Source: Gammaproteobacteria bacterium (lineage in GTDB: Bacteria; Pseudomonadota; Gammaproteobacteria; GRL18). From it: DNA of 13,228 nt. Position numbers and translations under genes: made by a program. Location of the stretch: positions 1 to 13,228 of the forward strand of contig JANELJ010000021.1 in assembly GCA_024511395.1 (NCBI GenBank), given 5' to 3'. Positions within the stretch are counted from its first letter, which is position 1. Every line of letters starts with the position of its first letter. Below are positions 7,023 to 13,228 of this stretch, piece after piece. The notes beneath the pieces are model-generated. The model worked only from the letters and a program-made list of their open reading frames with translations, made no database searches and was not told where the DNA came from.

Positions 7023-8047
7023 TATTGACCTCCCTTCTGACTATAAAAGGGCTGATAAAACTGGCGCAGTAAATATACAATAACGGCCAGTACAAAGGCC
7101 AGGCTCAGCGGCAGATGAAACAGGGATTTAGTCGGACGATAAGTCAGGTTATCGGATTCAACCGGTTCTAGTTGATCCAGGGTCTGGTAAATTTTCTGTA
7201 GTTCTCGGGTGTCTCTGGCACGAAAATACTGGCCGCCGGTAATGCGGGCAATTTCCTTTAGGGTTTTTTCATCCAGATCTCTGGATTGATTAACCCGCTG
7301 CCGGCCAAAAAAGGAGCGCATGATCATTTCATCAGCACCAAAGCCAATGGTATAAATTTTAATACCAATCTGTTTGGCAAGTTTTGCAGCGGTTAAAGGC
7401 GCAATTCCGGCGTTATTTGAACCGTCAGTGAGCAGGATTAATACCCTGGATTCGCTTTGAGAAGCGGGCAAATCCTTCAGACGTTTAACGGCCAGACCAA
7501 TGGCATCACCAATTGCCGTGGCTCGTTGTCCGGCCATGCCGATAAAAGATTCGAGCAGCATACGTTCAATAGTTTTACGGTCAAAAGTTAAAGGGGTCTG
7601 CAGATAAGCATGATCGCCAAATAGAATCAGTCCGATCCGATCGCCTTTGCGCTGCTTAATAAAAGGCAGCAGAACGGCTTTTACTGCAGTCAGTCTGTCC
7701 ACCGCATCCTGGGCAAAAAACATATCGGTCTGTTCCATACTGCCGGAAATATCCACCGCCAGCATTAAATCACGGCCGCTGACAGGAATGGATATGGCTT
7801 CTCCGGACCATTTGGGCTGGGCACTGGCGGTGATCAATAATATCCAGGCCAGTAAAGCCAGTATCAGTGTCGGGGAAAAACGGGCTTTACCGGCCGATTG
7901 TGTCTGGCGGCTAAGCTGATTTATTTTATCGTAAAACGGAACCTTTAATGCTTTTGACTGAGTACTGGCTAAGGGTTTGCTGAACCAGTAAACCAGCAGA
8001 GGTAAGGGCAGAAGCAGGAACATCCAGGGCCAGTCAAAACTATACAT
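7022..8047 (-). CDS. batA: BatA: membrane-anchored VWA protein
   Basis: The 341-residue protein has two N-terminal transmembrane helices (about 7-24 and 57-74), a von Willebrand factor A domain (about 92-290) and a C-terminal helix (about 311-328), the standard BatA layout. The metal-ion-dependent adhesion site is complete: D99-I-S101-G-S103, T177 in GQRATAIGDAI, and LLTDGSNNAG at 205-214. The VWA domain should face the periplasm or cytoplasm between the anchors and bind partners through Mg2+. The gene overlaps the upstream DUF4381 gene by 8 nt and the batB start by 1 nt, and GGAGG lies 5 nt before its ATG. BatA and BatB homologues are thought to form a complex; that this holds here is inferred from gene order. 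Confidence 0.93.
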   Translation of the reverse strand: MYSFDWPWMFLLLPLPLLVYWFSKPLASTQSKALKVPFYDKINQLSRQTQSAGKARFSPTLILALLAWILLITASAQPKWSGEAISIPVSGRDLMLAVDISGSMEQTDMFFAQDAVDRLTAVKAVLLPFIKQRKGDRIGLILFGDHAYLQTPLTFDRKTIERMLLESFIGMAGQRATAIGDAIGLAVKRLKDLPASQSESRVLILLTDGSNNAGIAPLTAAKLAKQIGIKIYTIGFGADEMIMRSFFGRQRVNQSRDLDEKTLKEIARITGGQYFRARDTRELQKIYQTLDQLEPVESDNLTYRPTKSLFHLPLSLAFVLAVIVYLLRQFYQPFYSQKGGQ

Positions 8048-8639
8048 GCTGGCCTCCGTAAGCTTTCTGTGAGCTCAGCTTTTGTTGTAAGGTTCTGTCC
8101 AGCAAAGATTTTATGGCAGCAAATAACTGTTCCAGTAATTGGGTATCAATGACTTTGTCCGGTGCCTGATAGGGCGCTTCAAGCAATAATTCTTTAAACC
8201 GGCTGGAAAAGTCCTCTGTCCCGGATAGCTGATTCAACAGTTTCAGCCACTGTTCATCAGTCAGCGAAGCGACCTGTTCCCGCTGGTAAACGGACAGGGC
8301 AAAACGACGTAGAAAAACCGACAGGGCTTCTATGCTCTGATGGGCATTGTTGTGTTCTCTGAATTGCTGTTCAAGGCTTTCCAGTTCTTTTTGTGCTTCA
8401 GTTTTCAGGCGTTTTAAACGACGGCTTTTCAGCACGGCCGGATCCCGGTCATGCTGTTTTTTCCATAACCAGATGGCGATAAGCAGAATGACCAGTACCC
8501 CGAGGCTGAACCACCAGCCCGGTGCAATGGGCCAGAAACTGACAGCTTGTGGTAAATGAATATCGGCCAGTTGTGCCGGATCAAAACCGTTTCCCGGTGC
8601 GGCTGGTGTCATAACTGGATTATTGGGCGTAACAGGCAT
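8040..8639 (-). CDS. DUF4381-family single-pass membrane protein of the Bat operon
   Basis: The 199-residue product has a Pro/Asn-rich N-terminus (MPVTPNNPV), a PAQLADIHLPQAVSFWPIAP motif (21-40), one transmembrane helix at about 42-59, and a charged, partly coiled-coil cytoplasmic part (about 65-100) followed by helices. This is the arrangement of DUF4381 proteins that sit between DUF58 and batA in many proteobacterial Bat operons. Its biochemical role is unknown. I chose the ATG at 8639, not the in-frame one at 8702. The shorter start gives a TAATG overlap with the DUF58 stop and has AGGAG about 9 nt upstream, whereas the longer one runs 21 codons inside the preceding gene with unrelated residues. 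Confidence 0.87.
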   Translation of the reverse strand: MPVTPNNPVMTPAAPGNGFDPAQLADIHLPQAVSFWPIAPGWWFSLGVLVILLIAIWLWKKQHDRDPAVLKSRRLKRLKTEAQKELESLEQQFREHNNAHQSIEALSVFLRRFALSVYQREQVASLTDEQWLKLLNQLSGTEDFSSRFKELLLEAPYQAPDKVIDTQLLEQLFAAIKSLLDRTLQQKLSSQKAYGGQHV

Positions 8640-9724
8640 TAATGGCGACTCCTGGCAATTCTGCGAGTAGTAGTGTCTCTGCCCAAGGCGGCAATAAAGC
8701 ATTCCGGCACTTTGTCGTAAGTAGCCAGTTTAATCAGATTACTCTGGTTGTGTATACAGAACTGTTCTATTTCCTGCTCCTTATGGCTGAAGGATTGATG
8801 AAAGGCCTGGCGCAGGGATGGATCGCCGGTATTAATTTGCTGGTAATGTTCACCGTCACTGATGGCATAGCGGCCAGCCGGGGGCAGCTCGGCTTCAATG
8901 GGATCATAAATATGCGCCATTAATAAATCATTGTGACGGGCGATATGTCGAATGTGTTTTAAAGCGGTTTCCGTAGTATTCATAAAGTCACTGGCAAATA
9001 ATACAATACTGCCGGGATGAATGAGTTTCTGTAACCGGGCAAATAAAAATTCACGGTTAAAATTGATATTGTGGTTATTGCTTACACCGGGAGCTTCATT
9101 ATTGAAACTGTCCGTTTCTGATACTTTATTTTCTAGGGGCGCATTATGAAAATCAGTCAGCATTTTCAGATAACGTAATACCCCCTGATGACCACCCATG
9201 GGACGCATTTCCCGATGATCAGAATCATTAAATACCACACCGCCAATACGATTATGATTATCGGCTCCGGCCCAGGCAAATAGAGCTGCGGCCTTGGCTG
9301 CCGTCACTGATTTAAGACAATGGCGGGTACCAAAATACATACTGTGGCTGAGATCAACTACAATAAAGACCGGACGTTCCCGCTCTTCCTTAAAAACCTT
9401 TGTGTGTACTCGGTCAGTGCGGGCGGTGACATTCCAGTCGATATTGCGTATATCATCGCCGGGCTGATAAGGGCGTATCTCATCAAAATTCAGACCTCGT
9501 CCCTTAAAAGGGGACATGTATTGACCGGCCAGGGCAGAAAAGGCCTTGCGCTGTGATCCCAGGGCAATCTGGGATGAATGAAAACGCAGGTGAATCAAAC
9601 CCTGCAGATCCACATGGGTTGCCCGGTTTTCGGATCCTTCCTGAGCAATACCGGAGGCACGAGTCATGCCCTCGGTACTGGCGGAATGATCCTGTGTATT
9701 AAAAAGTGTTTGCCAGAAACTCAT
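8639..9724 (-). CDS. DUF58 protein with VWA-like fold
   Basis: DUF58 proteins are the soluble VWA-like partners usually encoded next to MoxR ATPases. The 361-residue product carries the family signature from about 75 to 118 (KGRGLNFDEIRPYQPGDDIR, NIDWNVTARTD, KVFKEERERP), then a metal-site motif D124-L-S126-H-S128. The N-terminal 35 residues before the conserved core and an Asn-rich stretch at about 193-222 are longer than I expect for the family and look like variable inserts. The gene starts 12 nt after the moxR stop, with a GGCGGG ribosome-binding stretch in the gap, and shares one base with the next start. Its place between MoxR and the membrane VWA proteins suggests an adaptor role, which is inference. 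Confidence 0.92.
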   Translation of the reverse strand: MSFWQTLFNTQDHSASTEGMTRASGIAQEGSENRATHVDLQGLIHLRFHSSQIALGSQRKAFSALAGQYMSPFKGRGLNFDEIRPYQPGDDIRNIDWNVTARTDRVHTKVFKEERERPVFIVVDLSHSMYFGTRHCLKSVTAAKAAALFAWAGADNHNRIGGVVFNDSDHREMRPMGGHQGVLRYLKMLTDFHNAPLENKVSETDSFNNEAPGVSNNHNINFNREFLFARLQKLIHPGSIVLFASDFMNTTETALKHIRHIARHNDLLMAHIYDPIEAELPPAGRYAISDGEHYQQINTGDPSLRQAFHQSFSHKEQEIEQFCIHNQSNLIKLATYDKVPECFIAALGRDTTTRRIARSRH

Positions 9725-9736
9725 ATTGACCCGCCT

Positions 9737-10723
9737 TTAGGGAACTGCAATATAGCCCAGTAATTTACTGATAAAATAATCCGGGTCAATGCCGTTTGCT
9801 TCGGCTTCAAAGGATAATAAAATCCGGTGCCGGAAAATATCGGCTACTACGGCCTGTATATCTGACGGTGCAACATAGTCCTTACCGGATAACCAGGCAT
9901 GTGCCCTGGCACATCGGTCCAGTGCAATAGTTGCTCTAGGGCTAACGCCATAGTTTACCCAGTTGGCAAGTGTCTCATCATAAGGTTTCAGATTTCTGGT
10001 TGCCAGAATAATTTTAAGCAGATAGTCTTCCACCTCTGGACTCATATGAATATTTAATATTTCATGACGGGCGGCAAACAGTACTTGCTGGGAAATAACA
10101 AATTTATCCTCATCAGTATTTTTGCTGCCTGAGGTGTTAACGAGATACTGCTGAGCTTCCTGACGGTTCAGAGCCAGAATGGATTTTTCAGCATTTTGTT
10201 CCGGATAGTTAATGCGGATATGCATTAAAAAACGATCCAGCTGTGCTTCCGGCAGAGGATAAGTGCCTTCCTGTTCAATAGGGTTCTGGGTAGCCATCAC
10301 CATAAACAGTTTGGGCAGGGGATAGGTCTTTCTACCAATGGTGATCTGTTTTTCTGCCATAGCCTCCAGCAGTGCGGACTGAACTTTAGCTGGTGCGCGG
10401 TTAATTTCATCGGCCAGTAACAGGTTGTGAAATAAAGGCCCCTGCTGAAAGTGGAAGCTGCCGTCCTGGGGGCGGTAAATTTCCGTACCGGTTAAATCCG
10501 CAGGCAAGAGATCCGGGGTAAACTGTACCCGATGGAAATCAGCCTCAATTAAATCGCCGAGTTCTTTAATGGCTCTGGTTTTGGCCAGTCCCGGTGCTCC
10601 TTCGACCAGTAAATGTCCGTCGGCAAGCAGGGCAATAAACAGTTTATTGACCAGGGCATCCTGGCCAATAATTTTTTTTCTTAAGCAATCTTTAGCTTGT
10701 GTGATCTGCTGAAATAGACTCAT
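9737..10723 (-). CDS. moxR: MoxR-family AAA+ ATPase
   Basis: MoxR ATPases are hexameric AAA+ chaperone-like enzymes that act on metal-binding or envelope complexes with VWA proteins. The 328-residue product shows Walker A at 42-49 (GAPGLAKT), Walker B at 101-106 (LLLADE, followed by INRAP), the sensor-1 segment MATQNP (143-148), and the QLDRFLMHI segment (161-169). A helical lid domain typical of the family follows. No membrane segment is present, so it should be cytoplasmic. It is the first gene of the Bat operon. The 239 nt before it hold a large hairpin but no promoter I can call with confidence, and no clear Shine-Dalgarno sequence lies near the ATG. Confidence 0.95.
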   Translation of the reverse strand: MSLFQQITQAKDCLRKKIIGQDALVNKLFIALLADGHLLVEGAPGLAKTRAIKELGDLIEADFHRVQFTPDLLPADLTGTEIYRPQDGSFHFQQGPLFHNLLLADEINRAPAKVQSALLEAMAEKQITIGRKTYPLPKLFMVMATQNPIEQEGTYPLPEAQLDRFLMHIRINYPEQNAEKSILALNRQEAQQYLVNTSGSKNTDEDKFVISQQVLFAARHEILNIHMSPEVEDYLLKIILATRNLKPYDETLANWVNYGVSPRATIALDRCARAHAWLSGKDYVAPSDIQAVVADIFRHRILLSFEAEANGIDPDYFISKLLGYIAVP

Positions 10724-10842
10724 AGTGTTTTATTGTTCATCTCTAAAATATTGAATTGATATCCTTATATTTCCATTTCAAGGGAACAGGATATGTCTGT
10801 TAATTTTGGTATAAAAAGGTAAAAAACAAGTATAAGGGTAAT

Positions 10843-10903
10843 ATTAGTCTCTATCTTCACCTTTCTGCAGGAGCGAAGCAGGGAGAAGAAGACAGGGACT
10901 AAT
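10843..10903. repeat. 61-nt imperfect hairpin between hflD and moxR
   Basis: Arms 10843-10868 and 10878-10903 pair around a 9-nt loop (AGGAGCGAA). Of 26 opposed positions, three are mismatched (10853/10893 and the adjacent 10859-60/10886-87) and three are G-T wobbles when read as plus-strand RNA. On the minus strand those wobbles become mismatches, so the plus-strand RNA folds slightly better. It lies 60 nt downstream of the hflD stop and 120 nt upstream of moxR. It could be a dispersed palindromic repeat, an operon-separating terminator without a T-run, or a small structured RNA. Sequence alone does not decide. Confidence 0.6.
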
Positions 10904-10962
10904 TTGCTGTTATAGACAGAATTGAATTTTAAAAGTTCAGTGCTGTACTTATGAATGCTTTT

Positions 10963-11589
10963 TTATGCCAGATTTCTGGCGGTATTAACAATTTTTTTAC
11001 GTTGAAACAGCAGCTGCCAGCGGCTGCCACCCAGCTGATGCCAGAGTACCGCAGAACGAATGGCAGATAATAAGAGTGTACGGATTTTATTGGTATTGTC
11101 GGTATTATTAAGAACTGTTGGCTCACCGGAGACCATAATACGGGGACTTAACTTGCTGATAGTGTCGGTGTACAGACCGCCCAAGCTGGCATAAATATTA
11201 GCATGGTCAATGCCGAAATGTTCTATCTGTGCCCGGGTTTTTTCAATGCCTTGGCTCAGCTCATTGAGCATGGCCGGATTTTTAAGCAGTTTGCCGGCTA
11301 GGAACAGAACAGAAATACTGTAGCGGGTTAGATCGGCACTGCGCTTTTTGCTGTCACCGCTTAACTGCTGAACAATAAGCTGCAGTCCTTCGCGTATCCC
11401 TAGCAGTCCGTCAAAGACTTCCAGAGCATTATCCGGTTCGGTATTTATAATGGCTTTAACTGCGATATTAAGATAAAAACGATCAATCTGACCGCTATTG
11501 GCCAGTTGCTGTACTTGGTGGCAGTTCTGAAAAATACCGGCCAGAGCAAGAGTGCGTTGTTCCAGATTGCTGAGTTGTTCGTTTGTCAA
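10963..11589 (-). CDS. hflD: HflD homologue
   Basis: HflD is a gammaproteobacterial protein loosely associated with the inner membrane, known in E. coli for binding phage lambda CII and affecting lysogeny; its normal cellular role is unclear. The 208-residue product matches the family along its length: RTLALAGIFQNCHQVQQLA near the start, ADLTRYSISVLFLAGKL at about 85-101, QIEHFGIDHANIYASLGGLY in the middle and the strongly conserved SAIRSAVLWHQLGG near 180-193. The start is a TTG at 11589. An in-frame stop at 11604-11602 excludes anything further upstream, and AGG lies about 9 nt before the TTG. The gene follows mnmA by 71 nt, the order usual in this class. purB, often downstream, is absent and the Bat operon follows instead. 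Confidence 0.92.
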   Translation of the reverse strand: MTNEQLSNLEQRTLALAGIFQNCHQVQQLANSGQIDRFYLNIAVKAIINTEPDNALEVFDGLLGIREGLQLIVQQLSGDSKKRSADLTRYSISVLFLAGKLLKNPAMLNELSQGIEKTRAQIEHFGIDHANIYASLGGLYTDTISKLSPRIMVSGEPTVLNNTDNTNKIRTLLLSAIRSAVLWHQLGGSRWQLLFQRKKIVNTARNLA

Positions 11590-11660
11590 AGCTAAAACCT
11601 GTTATGAATGACTGTCAGTTGATTGTAAAAAGTGCTGTAAATAGTCTTTGTAATTTTTGG

Positions 11661-12791
11661 TTAATTTATTACCCCACCGCCCAGGCAGATTTCGCCATCG
11701 TAAAAAACCACTGACTGGCCGGGGGTTACTGCAAATTGCGGTGAGTCGAATTCTACCATACATTGACTGTTCTGAGCGGACGTTTCAATGGTGGTAATAA
11801 CACAATCCTGATCGGTCTGACGATAACGGGTCTTGGCTTTGCAGCGAAATGGGGTTTGTGGTGGTTGACCGCTGACCCAGTGTAAATCTGATGCCGTCAG
11901 GTTTTGACTGTATAGCAGGGGGTGATCTTTTCCCTGTACTACAATTAAGTGGTTATTCTGTAAATCCTTCTGTGCAGCAAACCAGGGGGCGCTGTTCTGA
12001 TTGTCCGTTTTGTCGGAAGTACGCCGACCGCCAATACCCAGACCTTTACGCTGTCCCAGAGTATGATACATCAGTCCTTTATGCCGACCCACGACTTCAC
12101 CTTCAGGTGTGACCATATCGCCGGGCTGAGCCGGCAGGTAACGGCTGAGAAACTGGTTAAAGTCCCGTTCACCAATAAAACAGATCCCGGTAGAGTCTTT
12201 TTTATCCCAGGTGGCTAGTTGACGGGTTTCTGCAAGATGGCGAACCTGAGGCTTTTCCAGTTCACCGACCGGAAACAGGGTTTTAGACAGTGGATACTGG
12301 CCAAGAGTATAGAGAAAATAGCTTTGATCCTTATTATTGTCCTTACCTTTCAGTAAATAGAACTGACCTTGTTCTTCTTTGACCCTGGCATAATGGCCGG
12401 TGGCTATTTTTTCTGCGCCCTGAGCCAGGGCATAGTCCAGAAAAACCTTAAATTTAATTTCTTTATTGCATAATATATCGGGGTTGGGTGTGCGTCCGGC
12501 TTTATATTCAGCCAGAAAATACGCAAACACATTATCCCAGTATTCCGGTGCAAAATTTACCCCGTGAAAAGGAATATCCAGCTCGGCTGCAATACTTTGG
12601 GCATCGGCAAAATCTTCTTCTGCCGGGCAATAGCCCTCATTGTCATCCTCATTCCAGTTTTTCATAAATACAGCGTATACGTCATAACCCTGCTGTTTGA
12701 GCAATAAGGCAGCAACGGATGAATCCACGCCGCCGGACAGGCCGACAATAACCGGTGTATCTGTCTTTGTTAGTTTCTGGTTCTGCTTCAT
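11661..12791 (-). CDS. mnmA: tRNA-specific 2-thiouridylase MnmA
   Basis: MnmA adds the 2-thio group to uridine 34 of tRNA-Lys, -Glu and -Gln, using ATP to adenylate the base and sulfur relayed by the Tus proteins or IscS. The 376-residue product has the PP-loop GLSGGVDSS at residues 17-25, the nucleophile C108 in [12 protein letters not shown] and the persulfide-carrying C204 in [19 protein letters not shown] (132-137) and [11 protein letters not shown] in the central part are further signatures. Length is normal. The ATG lies 3 nt after the stop of a small upstream ORF, which suggests coupled translation. Together with hflD it forms a typical gammaproteobacterial pair. Its partner in the same pathway, mnmC, is broken at the other end of this window. 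Confidence 0.96.
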   Translation of the reverse strand: MKQNQKLTKTDTPVIVGLSGGVDSSVAALLLKQQGYDVYAVFMKNWNEDDNEGYCPAEEDFADAQSIAAELDIPFHGVNFAPEYWDNVFAYFLAEYKAGRTPNPDILCNKEIKFKVFLDYALAQGAEKIATGHYARVKEEQGQFYLLKGKDNNKDQSYFLYTLGQYPLSKTLFPVGELEKPQVRHLAETRQLATWDKKDSTGICFIGERDFNQFLSRYLPAQPGDMVTPEGEVVGRHKGLMYHTLGQRKGLGIGGRRTSDKTDNQNSAPWFAAQKDLQNNHLIVVQGKDHPLLYSQNLTASDLHWVSGQPPQTPFRCKAKTRYRQTDQDCVITTIETSAQNSQCMVEFDSPQFAVTPGQSVVFYDGEICLGGGVIN

Positions 12792-12794
12792 AGT

Positions 12795-13022
12795 TCAGGT
12801 TCTGTCCTGTGGTTCCCAGCCGTCACGCCAGAGTTTCAGGGGAATAATATGGGGCGGTTTGCCGTTATCTTCAAACCAGGAATCCACAGCATATTCACGT
12901 TCGAGGTGTCTAATTTCCCACATGACGGCTGAGCTGTGTGGCCAGCCGAAAATAAAAAAACCACAGGTCACATGATCCATGGGTTCATACCAGTGTAATA
13001 AACCGTGTTTTTTTAAAATCAT
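12795..13022 (-). CDS. Small hypothetical protein directly upstream of mnmA
   Basis: I do not recognise this 75-residue ORF. It is rich in aromatic residues (W and F), with MDHVTCGFFIFGWPHSSA in the first half and a charged second half containing HLEREYAVDSWFEDNGKPP and a WRDGWEPQ end; no signal peptide or membrane segment is evident. The ORF could begin at a TTG four codons upstream (13034), but no ribosome-binding site serves it. The ATG at 13022 has AGG about 12 nt upstream. Its stop is 3 nt before the mnmA ATG, so the two are probably cotranscribed. The composition looks protein-like, not random. It may be a conserved small protein or the shortened end of a longer gene cut by the adjacent IS remnant. 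Confidence 0.6.
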   Translation of the reverse strand: MILKKHGLLHWYEPMDHVTCGFFIFGWPHSSAVMWEIRHLEREYAVDSWFEDNGKPPHIIPLKLWRDGWEPQDRT

Positions 13023-13062
13023 TAAATAGTTCAACCTGAATAATACCGTTTTAAGCCTGACA

Positions 13063-13228
13063 TCAAGCCAGGTTTAAAGCAGCTGATTGCCCCGGTTTGA
13101 TAAAAGCCCCCATCAAACCGGAAATAATTTTGAGCCACAAAAGCCGGAGCTTATTGAGGATCTTTCTTAAGTTATGACCAGCGGCTACCATAACCACATT
13201 AATGGCATCACCGACTGCACCTTTGAGG
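13063..13228 (-). mobile_element. IS5-type transposase, C-terminal end (partial)
   Basis: The frame entering from the right edge encodes 54 residues ending at TGA (13065-13063). It begins LKGAVGDAINVVMVAAGHNL and continues RKILNKLRLLWLKII. A GDxxNxxxxAAGHNLRxxL block is the usual C-terminus of IS5-family DDE transposases, after the catalytic glutamate region. Because the frame enters from outside, I cannot tell whether the element is complete. I could not identify a terminal inverted repeat in the roughly 40 nt between this stop and the small ORF upstream of mnmA. The insertion lies immediately upstream of the mnmA cluster, so it may have replaced the native promoter region. Confidence 0.75.
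13092..13121. repeat. Perfect 10-bp inverted repeat inside the transposase end
   Basis: CCGGTTTGAT (13092-13101) and ATCAAACCGG (13112-13121) are exact complements around a 10-nt loop, and they lie within the last coding third of the transposase fragment. It may act as a terminator that shields the element from outside transcription or be part of the element's end structure. Confidence 0.5.

Noticed and set aside
3205..10723. A new MoxR/VWA-type defence system
   Set aside because: Gene order and every domain match the established Bat (aerotolerance-type) operon. No nuclease, effector, recombinase or phage-related gene accompanies it.
10724..10842. A clear promoter or riboswitch for moxR
   Set aside because: The region is AT-rich with several weak -10-like strings, but no -35/-10 pair with acceptable spacing and no known riboswitch pattern was found.

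Overview
The window looks like a gammaproteobacterial chromosome segment of moderate, slightly AT-rich composition. The evidence is gene content: an HflD homologue next to mnmA, an MnmC-type tRNA-modification gene and an E. coli-type ferritin, all typical of Gammaproteobacteria. I cannot name the genus. Two decayed genes and an insertion-sequence remnant suggest local erosion, as in host-associated or IS-rich lineages, but that is inference.

Left part (1-3190). At the edge, a minus-strand ribosome-binding site and ATG may open a gene that leaves the window. Next is a minus-strand mnmC remnant (161-934): only the methyltransferase half survives, with no usable start, an in-frame TGA and no FAD-oxidase half. 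Three plus-strand units follow: a periplasmic alpha-carbonic anhydrase with its own promoter; a vapBC-type toxin-antitoxin locus whose AbrB-like antitoxin carries a nonsense codon and a frameshift while the PIN-domain toxin is intact; and an FtnA-type ferritin. A strong palindrome separates the ferritin gene from the converging operon.

Middle (3205-10723, minus strand). This is a compact six-gene Bat (aerotolerance-type) operon. In transcription order it is moxR AAA+ ATPase, DUF58 protein, DUF4381 membrane protein, batA (VWA), a batB-batC fusion (VWA plus TPR plus a very long Gln-rich tail) and batD. One gap is 12 nt and the other junctions overlap by 1-8 nt, so the genes are probably translationally coupled. 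Together they are expected to form an envelope complex in which a MoxR ATPase acts with membrane-anchored VWA proteins. The precise biochemical function of Bat systems is still poorly defined.

Right part (10724-13228, minus strand). A 239-nt gap holds a 61-nt imperfect hairpin. Then come hflD (TTG start), mnmA (tRNA 2-thiouridylase), a small unrecognised ORF 3 nt ahead of mnmA, and the C-terminal end of an IS5-type transposase running off the window. mnmA makes the s2 group and MnmC completes the mnm5 group on the same wobble uridine (U34), so an intact mnmA with a dead mnmC is functionally notable.

I see no CRISPR array, tRNA, rRNA or prophage. The Bat operon is a known system type. The most unusual items are the orphaned VapC toxin, the mnmC wreck, the long hairpin before moxR and the small ORF squeezed between the IS remnant and mnmA.
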